A stretch of DNA of 64,000 nucleotides from Misgurnus anguillicaudatus (GCF_027580225.2 NC_073346.2:8892001-8956000), one strand, 5' to 3'. Numbered from the stretch's first letter, positions 11,455-24,058 are shown. A program made the numbers and translations. The notes: generated from the letters alone by a model not told the origin.

Positions 11455-11900
11455 GCCAATGCTATCGCACGAGAATTCGTACATATTTTACGAGTTGGCT
11501 AATTCGTATTAATTCATACGACCGCATTCGTAAGTTTTTGTACGATTTGCCTTGACCCCTGTGATGTTGGAGTTAGGTGCGGGGTTAGGGTTAGGTATCG
11601 TTGTTGTTTTTTCATGAGAATTGTACGGCTTCTGCGACTCTGCTGAGACTCCGCTCACTTCCTGTAATCACATCACTACTACAGCAAGGTCCTGATTGGT
11701 TAACGCGCAGTGGAAATCCGCCAAAGTTCAGATTTTTCAACTGTCGCGTTTACCGCGGCAACGCTCAATTCACACGGAACATGCCATCCGTGCGGCGCCT
11801 ACCGCACGTACTGCGCTGCAGAATATCTAATGGCATCTTTGCATTGACTTAACATGTAAATCACTCGTGCTTGCCGCCTCTACCGTGTCTGGTGTGAACC
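11455..11900. repeat. Composite repeat: ATTCGTACA block plus GCTTCTGCGAC block
   Basis: Block one (about 11470-11610) has TTTTACGAGTTGGCTAATTC and a GGGGTTAGGGTTAGG core. It recurs at 40450-40670 and, decayed, at 23130-23300. Block two (about 11620-11895) has CTCCGCTCACTTCCTGTAAT and recurs inverted at 40685-40830. The end piece, GCATTGACTTAACATG...CTTGCCGCCTCTACC, recurs inverted near 44650-44705. No coding capacity. Confidence 0.65.
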
Positions 11901-12836
11901 CTGCATTAAAATGTTCATTATGTGTAATATAAAAATAAAGATGCTTTAAGATGACATAGAAGAATCATTTTTGGCTGAATGGTTCCATAATGAACCTTTA
12001 ACATCCAAAGAACCTTTCTGTTTCAAACTTCTGTTTCTGTCCCTTAGATTATAAAAAGGTATAAAATAATTTTGTAAAACCCCTAATCTTAACCCATAAA
12101 TCCGGCTGATTCCAGGACCAACTAAAATGTTGATCCACAAACATGCAGTATCCAACTTTGGTTACATATTTAAAAATAATCTGTTTTAGTATCAAACTAT
12201 CTTAATAGATTTTTATCAAATCTATTTTCGACCTCCGCCGTCCTCCTCTTTTCCCTCCTCATAAGCCCAGTCTTTGCCATTGTTCCACACTGTTTCCATC
12301 CTTAAATAATAGAATAGGAGTCTGTTTTATGCATCCGTTTTTGTCACGCTCAGTTTCACTGAAAAATGGAGCCGCAGACACGGTGTTCAGAGGACCCTGT
12401 GGCCGGCCCGCCTCTGAGCACACAGATATAACACAAACTAACATTCTCCTCTCCAACACAATTAGTTTTCATTGAATGCTATTGATCTTTTTCCCCGTTC
12501 AATTACAATCCAACAGCGTCGAGCACATGAATGTTTGTAGTCATTAGAGTGGTTCTTTGTTGTGTCACCAACAGCAATTAAATCAAGCCGATGGGCCTTT
12601 TCCCAGAAACTTCCATGTGGAACCTCTGGAATCAGGACATGCACCGCTAGACATCTGTCTCACTGCCTGTACATATCGCTATTGTGCCTGCTATTGCCAG
12701 GTCTATGGAGAATTTAATCTATGAAATAAAAATGATGTCGCTAGAAAGTGATTTTTTACTGAGTGCTTCTGAAATTTTTGTTTCTTTAAATCGATACAAA
12801 GCAGTTTTAGTACTAACCATGTCATTAGTCACATGT
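11901..12836. other. Unique sequence, candidate regulatory DNA
   Basis: No exon recognised. The 12220-12660 part is high-complexity sequence with scattered ATTA and CAATTA cores (CACAATTAGTTTTCATTGAA, GCAATTAAATCAAGCC) that resembles fish conserved non-coding elements. This is inference only. Confidence 0.3.
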
Positions 12837-13050
12837 TGCACTTAATTTTTTTAAGTTTAATCAATTTGAAAATACAATTCATTTCAGCTTTCTTGACTAG
12901 TGATAAGTTGTTATATATTGTAAAAAAGCAGAAATAACTTCAACTTTATTTTTTATATTACAGCAACTTAAAAATAATAGTAAGTTAAAATGACTTAAAA
13001 ATGCAAGTTGATTTAACATTTAAGTGCAATAAGGACTTTTTGTCAGTGTT
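12837..13050. mobile_element. TAAGTTGA-family MITE, copy 2 (decayed)
   Basis: The inner motifs TTGACTAGTGATAAGTTGTT and AATAATAGTAAGTTAAAATG match copy 1 at 7172-7428. The right end TTTTTGTCAGTGTTGAT is a decayed TTTTTACAGTGTA. Boundaries are approximate. Confidence 0.6.
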
Positions 13051-15460
13051 GATATTTAAATAAATATATATTTTTTATTTGATTATTATAGACTGTAACA
13101 GTACACCCTTTATGTGAGGTTTATAAGTGGTTTGCAAAACAGAGTTGAAAATATCCCTGTTTATTTATGGTGCATGATCCAGATAATAGACAGAGAACTG
13201 TTTGATTCTGCGAAACTATTTGCTGAAAACCAAAATAACATTTGTATTGACCAGATTTGGACATCCACTCCCAGTTCAAATTTACTTTTCTTGTCTGTCG
13301 TTTATGGCAGCAGTGTAGTTTTCCATTATGCTGGCTGAACTTCAAACCTGGGATACAAATATGTTTTTGGAAAAATAGCTGATATCAGTTTGACATTTGG
13401 AATACTTAAAAACCTTAAATGATCACATTTCCAAAAATCAATCTTAGTTTCAGATTTAAACAGTAATAGAAAATAGGGAATATACAGTAGCCTGTGTGTC
13501 TAAAACTGTCACACATTTTACTCCTTTAAGCAAGTTTTTTTTGAATGTCTTTAAAGATACATGAATATAATTATCGTTTGACCACAAAAAGCCAATGAAA
13601 ATTTCTCATGCCCAAACAGAGATGAGTCATTATATGTGCAGATGACTATATGGGGTAAGTTGTCACATTTTATAATCACACTATGGAAGATTATCTGTAT
13701 TGTATTCAAACACATCAACCTCACATCTTTGTCCTTAAAACACAGTTTAAGGAATGTATTAAAATCTTCATTTAACAGTCGACCCTTGCACAAATGGTAT
13801 AATTGCATTCATTTTTTTCGGCATCACCTATTACAAAAAAAATATTAAAATTGAAATACACTTTGTGTAACTTCAAAAGCTTCACCCCTACATGACAACT
13901 AGCCCTAGTTTCCCTAATCATTCTTTAACTTATAAATATCTATTTGAAAGTCTTTATATAAATCAGTTCCACATAATAAAATATAACATTAAACATACAG
14001 TATGTAATAATATATGATGTAGGTTTAAAAATTCCTCTTTAAAACATACAAAACAGAATTGCTCATTGCATTACAAATGTCACAGCAAAAAAATAATCCT
14101 TGCTTTATAATTGAAACAAGCTAATAAATAAACTTAATCTCCCAAGAAGTTCATAAAACTGACACGTGGGAGAAAAACTAAAGAAAAGTTAGTTTTAGTT
14201 GTAGTCAGCAGTCGGTGATGTGAGTGTGCAGGTGCAGAAAGAGAATCAGAGAAAAGAAAGTGTGTGCCAAAGCGAAACACGCCGCACTTCACGTTCGCAT
14301 CTATCAAGCAGCGTTTTTTTTTTGTAATTACACGCCGAAATGACTTAAAACTTGCAGTGAGAGGTGCACAGCACCAACAGCCCTTAATGGTGTGCCACTT
14401 CACCTCAAGCTCTACTCATACTCCTGTCCTGAACCAACTAATTACAATCTCTCATAATCCTCCTGTTTTCACACCAGTCAACTTTTCAGTGTTCGGCTGT
14501 GGAAAAAAGGGGGATTGAGGTAAAAATGCAGTGATGGCAGATTGCCACCACAGACGTGCAGATGTGCGGAGGCAGCATTACATGTACTCTGCCATTCACA
14601 GAAACACATCATTAACTGTAAAGGTGGATGGTGCTTTGGGTGGGCATGACTGTGTTCATCGAATAATGGAAATAAGATTTCAGTGTGCCTCTCCAGAGGA
14701 AACCTCCTCATGAAGATGTGCCATCCCCCCAAAAAAATACCCAACTGCACCTCTGACAACAATGCTTTTGGTTTGCATTATGCTTATAAGGACAGTACCC
14801 CACACCACCCTAATATACATACTCATATAAACCCACCAAACAGCTCAGTACTGTTTTTAATACAGATTTCTCTGAAATGGTCTCATCTTCCTGCTTTAAA
14901 AACATTAAAGATACAATTTTTGAAGTGTGAGTTACACAAGTTAGGTGAGTTATGGTCAAGGAGGTAATGCATTGAACGCTCAATAGTGACTCTTTAAGTA
15001 AATCAACAGTGACCTCTTTCTTTCAAAAATGGAATAACAAGGCAGATCAGAATATGAAGTTGGTCTTGAAGCACAAGAAGAGACTATTATCTGGACATTG
15101 AGCCATTCCCAGTACTTGCCATAGTTAACTTATTTTTATTATCAAAATTACTTTTTACATGAAATAGATAATGAAACGAACGAGTATAGATATAAAATTT
15201 GGTAATTTAATTATTAAATGGTATTATTTATTAATACATTTATTAAAATTATTTATTACAATTATTTATTAAAATTAACAGAATTATTTATTTATTAAAA
15301 ATAATTTATTCAAATTAATTACATTTTAATGATTAACATTAATGTATTTGCTGCAGAGCAAAGTCACAAGATGCTGTGTGTTACTGTGATTTTTGGGGTT
15401 GTTCTTCAGCAAAAGAAAAACAACAATGGTACATACTTTAGGCGTGTGTCTTTAGTAAAT
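13051..15460. other. Unique AT-rich sequence, no gene recognised
   Basis: Several ORFs of 60-95 codons occur on both strands (for example 13114-13338) but overlap each other in opposite frames and show no domain. AT-rich TTATTA tracts fill 15200-15345. No repeat ends recognised. Confidence 0.4.
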
Positions 15461-15765
15461 ATGTGACCCTGTCTGTGAAATCCAGGCCAAAGTCTCATAA
15501 TCTAATAATTTTTTTTTACTTTACTAAACACTCCTTGACATCATCATTTACATATTATTATTATTAAGTCAATAAAAATAATAAAGTAAATAATTAACAG
15601 AATAATAACAATATTTCATAATCTAATTATGATATAAGAAGCATCAAATTTTGATTTCACTCATGAATTTCAATTTGTGACATGGCCTCAGTGAATTATA
15701 TTTTCACTGAATGTTCTTTACATGTAGGATGACTTTAAATTAAATCTTAAATTTGTGCTCTCACA
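15461..15765 (+). repeat. TGTGACCCTGTCTG-family repeat, split copy
   Basis: It begins GTGACCCTGTCTGTGAAATC and matches 61264-61440 in direct orientation. Shared blocks include GAAGCATCAAATTTTGATT and CATGTAGGATGA. It is interrupted at 15507-15627 by a short insertion with duplicated flanks. Confidence 0.65.
15507..15627 (-). mobile_element. Short retroposed insertion with 11-bp duplication
   Basis: CATAATCTAAT occurs at 15496-15506 and again at 15617-15627, with about 110 bp between. The related copy at 61264-61440 has a single CATAATCTA and no insert. Read on the minus strand, the insert ends in an A-tract beside the duplication, which is the signature of target-primed reverse transcription. 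The source sequence is not recognised. Confidence 0.45.
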
Positions 15766-18700
15766 CTGATATCACACCATTTACTCTGACTTTGACCATT
15801 TACTCTGACTTGTCTCAGACTCGACCACGCTCAAGTGAATGGATGGCACATGTCAGTGACTCCCTAACTGCCAGGTGGTCAATTCTGAGTTCTGGGCGCC
15901 ATTGACTGTGACCGTGCTGGGTGAACGAGTGTGAGACCTCCGGTCGAACATTACAAGACAAGAGCTTGTCGACTTGGGCGAGTGTGAGGGGTTGGTTCCA
16001 TTGTCCTGGTGCTCAAATTCAGGTGAGTAGATTAGAGCACCTGTGGGACTCTTTAATAAGTGTGGAGTGGGACAGGGTAAGACCTGTCAGAGTTGATCAG
16101 TGCGGTGAAGAGGTCTGGGTGAGTTGACGGTAGCTGCAAAGCACATTCAGAGGCAGAGGTTTCCCTCGATGCCCTCGGGCTAGGGGGGAGTAGGGGGATG
16201 GTTTCACCCGAAAGCTTCTGACAGCATGTCACGAACTCAAGTTGCACAGCACTCCAATGTACTTCGGCGTGTTTATATTTGTTGCTGAGTTGTTGTGGGC
16301 TTTTTCCCCTCTGTTCCCGTGAATGAAAACATCTTGCTGTCACGGACATCAGAGAAAAGTGTTGTGAGGCCGGTCGGCGGTCTGACATGCTTCAAACACC
16401 AGCGCAGCCTGAGACAAGGTTAGAAAAAATGTCTACCTGAACTGAAGAGTCACTTTCGGTTCAATGCTGCTGGTGTTTGGATATGATTGTAAGAGGGGTC
16501 TCTTGCCACTTTTATTGAAAGGACAGAAAGAACCAGATGGGGAACTGGCATGAGCTAGACTTGAACCTGCTTTGTCTAAGCATCTAAGCTCTATGTATCC
16601 AAGCATACGTGGTATCCAGAAGTCTGTGGCTCTGACTATCCAAAAAATGTAAAACATCACACTGCTGTCTGAGCTGATGATGTAGTGCACAGTGATCCAA
16701 CATGTGGCGCAGATGTGTTTTCGGTAACCCAATTTGATTCCCGGCTCAAGGTCCTTAACCAGTCCCATATCCCTCTCTCAACCCTATGCTTTCATGTCTT
16801 GTCCTTAACCACTCTGTCAAATACAAGCAAAAATGCGCAAAACAATCCTTCATATGATGATTTTTAAATCTAGAAAAACCAGGTTAGGGATAAGGGAAGT
16901 CCAGTTGGAGTTGTATTCCTGATAACTCTACTGTACCCCTTCAATAGAGAGTGACCCATCATGGGAGCTTCGGTCAACAACGCAATCCAACAGATCGCAT
17001 TTATTACCCCAAATCTCTCCCAGCCTTTGTTTGCATCACATCGCAAAAAAAAGCCCTGTTTTGTGTTTTCGGATTCCATAAGTGGGAGTTTGTGACAGCA
17101 CGTATTCCAGGCCGCATTGCATCCGCTCAGAGGTCTGCTCCATCTGATCCCGGACGTTAAGCTGTTTATGTTTCTCATTCAGCGGTTACACAGGCCAGCT
17201 AGTGTAAACACAGCAGTGGCTTTTTTAATTGTGCCATTGCTACTGTCGCTTCTCTGTCAAATTAACACACGCTCCCCGCCAGATTAGAATAGCCCAACCC
17301 CACACTGCTTGTCACTGGATCAGCTTAAACTTTGCACAGAGAGCGTGCAGGGGAGCGATAACACGGCCGGCTCTGTTTGCCATGATCGGGCTTTAGGAGT
17401 CTTTAGTGCCCCCTGGTCCTCTGCTTTGGTTCTCAGAGCGAGAGAGAAAAAGAGCTTGTTTGTTGTTTGAAAATGAAGGGGCATCTTATCTGTCGCTGGC
17501 GACATCAGAGCGGATGGTGCGAAACGAGATGCAAATGAGATAAACGTGGCAGAACCAGCAGATCTGAGGATGTGTTAAAGGTTTATTGTATTGACTTTAT
17601 CTGTTGGTGATATCGTGGTCACATCAGGGGGAGTTTTGAAGATCACAATCCAAGCATTAAGAATGAATAGATGATCAACTAAAAATGACATTTTTCATTT
17701 GCTGAAAGAAATATGGGTGCATGGGAAATGTTTTTCTACGATGCAATTTCTATGGTGTCTATTCCAGTTGGTAGGGTGTTGCTATAGGGCATGAAATAAT
17801 CATTGTTCTCATTAAAAAGCTTTTGGGTAAAAATGATCCTAAAGGTACAAATATTATGAATTTACAGTATGAACCAATCACGTTCATCCCTGACGTGATA
17901 CGCTACACATGGCGTACAGCAGTTGTTGACCAGCTGCCCTTGTGTTAGCCTTCATGTTAGTGGCACACGTTTGCTGTGTAAGAGAATGCAGTCAAAACCT
18001 CTTCCTGTCTGTACACAAGCCTCTGGCATCAGGTTCAAGCATCGTGACACTTTCCGACATGCCAATCTGCAAAGCCTCTCATTAATATGCAAATCAGATC
18101 CGTATTTCCTTCCACAGGAAAAAATAATGGAAACACAAATAAGTTTCGAACAAACGCAATCCATATTTCATGCACCATGGCCTTTCGCAGAACGATCAAC
18201 TGGAATTTAATTGGTTTGGACGTTGCCGTTTTAAAAATGTAAAGGTGTTGTGAGAGAGATGAAATGTAAGACACCCCCACTTTTTTACTGTTTCAACAGC
18301 ACCGGTATTAACCATCACAGGATCACGGGATCTTGAGACAGACATGCGCCGGGTCGGTGACCTTTCACATTCATACGGTGGGCTCCACGTCAACAGGCGG
18401 AGGCAGAGAAGAGCCAGACGTTTTCTGACTGTCCCTTATGAATATTGTAATGACCTGCTCCGCGTCTCAATACATGGCTGAGCTTTAAGAGAGCGGGTGA
18501 CATGACATAAGCATAAAGAAAATCCCATCACTGCCTGGATCTGCGGGGAAGAGGCTCGTGGTCCCTGAGCCCACTCATTAACCCTTTTCAGTCTCAGCAC
18601 ATCAGCTAGGATGAGGGACAGAGACGACGCTTTAATTGGTCCATGTGATATTTCGAGCGAGCCGCCTCGGGGCTCTGATGGGTGTAGAACAGCTGCTGGC

Positions 18701-19012
18701 TGTGACATAATGAGGGTAGATCTGACTAAGAGGAGGTGAAGCTGAAGATGATTATTAAATGAATGAGGACGACTTGTTGATTTATGAAAGAAAATGAGAG
18801 GTGTGGAATGCGCACTGATAGTTGAATAACTAGATCATTTTCTGTGACTGGTGTTTGCCTGTGAGTTGTTAACAGGTCATTGCTGTGTGGTTGCTAGTGT
18901 GATCTGGGTGGCTGCTGGGCTGTCAAATCATTAAACTGATCTACTCGGAATATCTATTTATATTCACAAAATATTAGTAAGCAAATATTTAACATGTTGA
19001 AATGAAGTGATT
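15766..19012. other. Unique sequence, no gene recognised
   Basis: A long stretch without recognised exons or repeat ends. Octamer-like ATGCAAAT with ATTAATATGCAAAT lies near 18081-18094, inside a high-complexity segment (17940-18200). CpG-bearing sequence lies near 16100-16400. Overlapping ORFs of 60-111 codons on both strands show no domain. Confidence 0.4.
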
Positions 19013-19440
19013 TGCAGTAATGGTAACCCATTCTCAAAATCTACCCTCTGCATTTAACCCATCACAATGAGTAGTGAACACATGCACACCTGGAGCAGTG
19101 GGCAGCTATCCTTGCAGCACCCGTGGAGCAATTGGGGATAAGGTGCCTTGCTCAAGGGCACCACAGTTTCCTGTCGGCAGTATGAATCGAACCCCTTTAG
19201 GTTACAAGTCCAACTTTCTAACTCATGGGGGACCAACCCTGTTCCTGGAGATCTACTGTCCTGCAGAGTTCAGCTCCAACCCCAATCAAACACACCTGAA
19301 CCTGGCAATCAAACATTTCAGGGCTACCTAAAAATTAGAGTCAGGTGTGTTGAAGCTGGGTTGGAACTAAAATATGCAGGAGGGTAGATCTCAACAAACA
19401 GGGTTGGTCACCCCTGCTATAACCATTAGGCCACAACTGC
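19013..19440 (-). mobile_element. tRNA-derived SINE, split by a MITE
   Basis: On the minus strand the head reads GTGGCCTAATGGTTA (A-box region) and GGGGTTCGATTC (B-box region), typical of a tRNA-derived Pol III promoter. The body contains the widespread fish motif GGTGCCTTGCTCAAGGGCAC and CACCTGGAGCAGTGGGCAGC. The head is interrupted at 19223-19416, so the A and B boxes are now about 230 bp apart and the promoter is probably dead. Confidence 0.65.
19223..19416. mobile_element. Palindromic MITE inserted in the SINE head
   Basis: The ends GGGGGACCAACCCTGTTCCT and ACAGGGTTGGTCACCCCTG are inverted repeats. The arms also pair inside (AGTTCAGCTCCAACCCC with GGTTGGAACTAAAATATGC). It interrupts the SINE between TTTCTAAC and AACCATTAGG, with a blurred flank duplication around TCTAAC. 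A fragment with similar inner sequence (CTGAAAATTACAGGCAGGTG) follows at about 19457. Confidence 0.7.
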
Positions 19441-20106
19441 GCCCATGTTTAAGAGTACCTGAAAATTACAGGCAGGTGTTCAAGCAGAGTTGCATTACAC
19501 TGCAAGATATAGGTAAATCAACTATATTAATCAGGGAAGGAATTGTTCATGCTTCTTATTATTTATCATAAATGAGTTACAATTATTTAGATGGTCCCAC
19601 ATTCCGTTTTTGGGATCTTCTCCACTGGGTAGTACCCGATACTTTTTTTTGTATCACCTCAGTTGGGGTTCCAAGTGAGCTGAGCTGATACTAAAACGTG
19701 ATGTGAGAACACTGTAGATCACTGATTGGTCTGAGAGAATTGTGACGAGCGTCATGCTAAAGGCAAGATTAGCTTTGCCTTTGTGCTTGTGCTGTCTCAA
19801 GCAAACCTGTTGTCATCTGTGCTTTGATGTAAGTTCCCAAACTACCTTTGAGCAGTGAAAAACATCCACAGGTTAAGAATCAGGAACACCATACCTGTGT
19901 TTTCCAGGCTTGCGGTTTGTGACGGCACATTCGCGATGCACAGCTCCGCCGCTTACATGCCATTTTTGCAACTTATGAGGCTCAGCAGTGCCCATCGAAT
20001 TGCGCCATGGGTGTTTGCACAAAAACTGTCATGTGAGACCAAGGTATTGATAAACGCGATGTGCAAACATTTATTTGTTGTGGTCAATTTTGATTTTGTG
20101 GCATAA
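19441..20106. other. Unique and low-copy sequence
   Basis: Sequence near 19630-19715 (GAGCTGAGCTGATACTAAAA) resembles a teleost interspersed repeat, but no ends are visible. No exon recognised. Confidence 0.35.
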
Positions 20107-20638
20107 AGGGCAATTTATAGTCGTGCGTAAGTTCTACGCCGTAGCTACGGTGTAGGCTATCTGTAGCCTGTGCATAGCTCTGCGTAGCCTGATGTGCACC
20201 TCTCAAAAATTTTAACGGCGCGTCAGTTCTACGCAGACCGCAATTGCTGTGATTGGTCCACCAGAACCCCTCCCGTCAGGTAAAAAAAACTGCGTCATAG
20301 GTATTTCCGTTTGCGACGGTGAAAACAAAGATGAGCCAAGATGGGGAGTGATTTAACTCAAACTGCAACGAAAGTCGCTGTTTATTTACTTCCATCATTG
20401 CTGGTCATACACACCAAATTGCTGTTTCTTCTTCGTTTGTGGGTTAACTTGCCAAGCTTCTTCATCTCTGACGGTCGCGCTGCTACTGTGGTAACACACG
20501 TGGATACTGCCTACCAGCGGTTTGCGTGTGTTTGCACGTCGACGCGGAGGACGACGCAAAAGTATAAATGAAAACTGACGCGGAACCTACGCCGTCGCAG
20601 CTACGTCGTAGGACCTACACACGACTATAACGAGCCCT
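20107..20638. mobile_element. Harbinger-like non-autonomous element
   Basis: This 532-bp element has inverted ends AGGGCAATTTATAGTCGTGC and (complement) AGGGCTCGTTATAGTCGTGT, followed inward by CTACGCCGTAGCTACGG and CGACGTAGCTGCGACG type repeats. It is flanked by TAA on both sides (20104-20106 and 20639-20641), the 3-bp TWA duplication expected of PIF/Harbinger. Internal ORFs show no transposase motif. Confidence 0.75.
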
Positions 20639-21004
20639 TAAGAAATGAATGTATGGGAATGTATAGCATTCCAATGGCGCTCTCACATGTATGATGTCAC
20701 AGCATTAAGCAGTGCAAATATAACGACACGCCTATAATCCCTCCCACTCTGAAGTAATACTGATCTCGATTGAAAAGCTAACCAAGCTGAAGTGAAGTGT
20801 GCTGACACAACCCTAACCCGACCCGACCTGACCCGTGGGGTACTATACAATCAAAAAGCCCATTTGTGGCATGTTAGGGTTGGTAAAATAAGTTGGCATG
20901 CAGTTGCAAAGGTACAAGGTACTTATAGTCACATGAATATCTGTTGGGGATCATCAGAACAAAGTGTTAGTAGATATCAAGCAGTAGGTCTACTAATACT
21001 TAAA
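20639..21004. other. Unique sequence, no gene recognised
   Basis: Only a CCCGACCCGACCTGACCC run near 20816-20835 stands out. It resembles the GACCCGA repeat at 60150-60640. Confidence 0.35.
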
Positions 21005-21007
21005 TCC

Positions 21008-21190
21008 AGTGGTTCTCTAACTGGTGCCCACCAGTTTTATGACATTTTATAAAATACATAAATTCTGTGTAATCAAACCTCAGAAAATATAGCTACCAAC
21101 CAACAGCACACCATGCTATAATTTAATGTTTTGTTTAATTCAAATTCTAAGTTTGCATGCTATGGTGATTTTACCATAAAAGGGTTTTAG
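21008..21190. mobile_element. hAT-type fragment (CAGTGGTTCTC family)
   Basis: It begins CAGTGGTTCTCTAACTGGTG and shares GACATTTTATAAAATA and TATAATTTAATGTTTTGTTT with the complete copy at 43634-43888. The other end is missing. Confidence 0.6.
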
Positions 21191-22835
21191 ACAAAATGCA
21201 AAGTAAACACTGGGGTTATTGCTTTAATGGTAACTATTGAATGCATCTGGGAATAAATCAAATTACAGCACAATAACAGTCACAGGCTGGCATCGAGGTG
21301 TGTGCTGCTTTTTCCTTTCGGCTGCTGTGAGTTTACATTCAATAAAGAGGCATTTGAGTTTGCAGACAGTTTTTAAAGAAAACCCCTGCTTCACCGATCT
21401 GTAAAAGTAAACTTGAGCGATTTTCTCGGTTGCCGCGGCTTTCTCAACTGTGTCTCGGGCTATGACAATATAAAAGATACGCATTTGCCCGATATGGAAT
21501 TCAGAACCGCGTGGAGAAATAAAATAGAGCGCAGACAGGGGAAGGGGCCGCGGAGGGGCCCGCTGATGAATCAGAATGTAAATGAAACAGGTGAGGTGAG
21601 GAAGGCACGGCGTGAGGACGCTGTAAGAGCGTCTCCTTTCCCCACCATCTGCCTCTCTTCAAACTTCCAGAAACATCCATCCAGAACAGACAACATATTC
21701 CCCTCATCAGTGAAGCAGTGACAACCTACTGTCACAGTATAGCTGAGAGAGAAAGAGAGAGAGAGAGGCAAATTAGAGACGCCCACTGAGATGTTGTAAA
21801 TGGGAAATTGAGGGGAAAGTTTGAGCTCCGGATGTGAAAAATTTACACAGACAGACACACCGGCTTTACAGACAGGGGACAAATATTTGATAGCCATCCT
21901 GTCACTAGTTTTTAACAGAGCAGATGAAATCAAGTTGACAGCCACAGACACACACACACACATACAATGAAACAATGGACAGGCACCTACACTTGCAATT
22001 TTGGTAGCTTTTTTCTTTTAAAAGAAGTCAGACTGTGAGGTTTGAGTGACATCGGCGCTAACCTTCCAGGTTACACTAACAGACATCAAGGCACCAATCA
22101 AGGCTGCCAAAGAGGGCCTGTCTGCCCGAGTTTGGACGGGAGCTTTCCGCTCGGCCGTCTCCCACTGACAAGCACCTTAAAGAGGCCTGTCAGTTCAACA
22201 TGAATTGCGGTGACCCCCAGGGCCTCATCCAAGAAATTCAAAAATTAATGTAAATGTACTTGAGGGGCGAGCCATTCTTCTGTGAAGCATCGCCAAAAAA
22301 TGAAATATTCAAAGGTGAGAGTTAATACCTAGAAACGGGGCAGCGGTACATGGTGGACGGATCTCCACGCTTTCTTCTGGGAAATTTTTAGCTGAATATA
22401 TTTTAGCCTCTTCTGATTTGAGAGACAATTTCTAGTTGTTGAATTATTCAGATGGTGAGCGTTTCAAAATGATATGGTTCTTTATCTGAGCAGGAGTGTA
22501 ATAGGTCGTCATGTGGCGCTTTGGGACTCGGTGCTACAGTACTGATTCATTTCTGATTCATAATTTTAGTGGGCCTTTTGGTAGGTTTAGTAGGTTTTTC
22601 ACTTCACTGAATGACTTATAACCAGTGTGATGCTATAAAGATCCCTAATCACTCTAGACCAGTGGTTTTTAACTGGTTTTACATCTGGATCCAGATTACA
22701 TTGTACATCGAGTGTTGACCTTAAATGAAACTTTGAAATTATAATCAGTACCATGTACTGCATGGGTCCATTAATATGCAAAATTATCAACATGGCATAG
22801 GCTGAGCTGAAAAATGAACCATTTCGGTTTCCCAG
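21191..22835. other. Unique sequence, candidate regulatory DNA
   Basis: No exon recognised. 21410-21720 is GC-richer (GGAAGGGGCCGCGGAGGGGC). There is a GA-rich run at about 21741-21768. 22040-22330 is high-complexity (TCAAGGCTGCCAAAGAGGGC, TTGCGGTGACCCCCAGGGCC), a candidate conserved non-coding element. A hAT-like end CAGTGGTTTTTAACTGG lies near 22660. Confidence 0.3.
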
Positions 22836-22943
22836 ACAGCAGATGACTCCTTGCCGGATCTGCACCGAATCCGCATCAAAGTCAGCAGCTCATGGTGCGG
22901 ATTCATTTCAGATCCTGCCCGGAGTCGTCTACTGTCTGACTCT
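22836..22943. mobile_element. Short palindromic MITE
   Basis: The arms CAGACAGCAGATGACTCC and GGAGTCGTCTACTGTCTG are inverted, continuing as GGATCTGCACCGAATCCGCA against GTGCGGATTCATTTCAGATC. It is about 108 bp and non-coding. Confidence 0.7.
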
Positions 22944-23129
22944 TAATTTTAATGGATTCATGATCTCAAAACTGCCCTAAATATGATTAGCACAACACAG
23001 TTTGCTTTTACCAAGCAACAAATAATTTGAGTTCAAGTACCATAAAATACCAAAACGCATTTTTACGCTGTGCTTTATTTTGGAGTATTATTTATAATGT
23101 TCATGGCCAGCAAAATACAACGACCTTAT

Positions 23130-23300
23130 CTTACAGGAATTTGTAAATATTTTACAAGTTGTGTAATTCACATAAATTCATACAAAATGAATCATACAAA
23201 AATATACAAATAATAATAATAATAATAATAATGATACCCTAACCCTGCCCCCTACACCCAGCATCACAGGGGCAAAAGCAAATATTATAAAAACTTTGGT
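23130..23300. repeat. Decayed ATTCGTACA-family block with (AAT)n
   Basis: TTTTACAAGTTGTGTAATTC and CCTAACCCTGCCCCCTACAC match, with decay, the block at 11470-11610. An (ATA/TAA) run of about 25 bp lies within. Confidence 0.5.
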
Positions 23301-23328
23301 CATATGAATTTAGATTAATTAACCACCT

Positions 23329-23536
23329 TGAAAATACTGATTTGTTGGTTCAACTTAAAAAAGTCTTCGTTCAACTTTTAATATTAATTTTTAATTCAAA
23401 ATATTAGTTGACACAACAATTTTAACAACTTTTTGGAGTATATAATATTTTTTAATTGAATGAACTGAAAATTTAAAAGCCAACCAAGTAACTTACTTTT
23501 TTAAGTTGAACCAACAAATCTTTTTTACAGTACTTT
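23329..23536. mobile_element. TAAGTTGA-family MITE, copy 3
   Basis: The left arm TTTGTTGGTTCAACTTAAAA and right arm TTTTAAGTTGAACCAACAAA are a clear inverted repeat, followed by TTTTTTACAGTA as in other copies. Confidence 0.75.
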
Positions 23537-23552
23537 TACAGTTTTGCATTAA

Positions 23553-24058
23553 CTCTTTTCCTACCATTGACAAGTTATCTCGGCAATTAAGAAAAAACAT
23601 TTGCATAAAAAAGTGTTGAATTTTTATGTTAATCTGCAATACCGGAATTATCCACTAGATAGATAGATCCACTTACCCAATTTATGAAAAAACCAAAAGC
23701 GTTATTTATTAATTTTAAACTCTTTGTATGTTTTGATAATCATTCTGAACTTGATCTCTAACAAAATTCCTTCACAAAAATGCAATTATTTCAGCTTTTT
23801 GCTAAATTTTTTTTTTTAAAGAAACATACCCATATTTAAGAGTTTATAAACAGAGGAAAAATATAGATAAGATTATTTTTCCTCATTTTGTTTGTTTGCT
23901 TGTTTATTGTTTGTTTGTAAGCCGAGGGTCTGTTCTTTCATTTGATATATTTGTATGTTTATATGTTTTTAGAAGAAAAATTTCCTGTGAGGCATTTTGT
24001 GAAAATCAGTAAAAATGCTGGCGGGCAACTTTTTAAAAAATGGCTGGCGGGGAATGAG
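23553..24058. mobile_element. CCCCGCCAGC-family element, uninterrupted copy
   Basis: This 506-bp element begins CTCTTTTCCTACCATTGACA and ends GGCTGGCGGGGAATGAG. TTAA lies on both sides (23549-23552 and 24059-24062). The same family at 4071-4900 carries a nested insertion, for which this copy gives the empty site. No coding capacity. Confidence 0.65.

Noticed and set aside
16053..16768. Two 111-codon minus-strand ORFs as host exons
   Set aside because: There is no domain, no convincing splice sites, and overlapping ORFs lie on the other strand. They are likely to be chance frames in GC-richer sequence.
19013..19440. Possible tRNA gene on the minus strand
   Set aside because: The A and B boxes belong to a SINE head, no complete cloverleaf is present and the head is split by a MITE.
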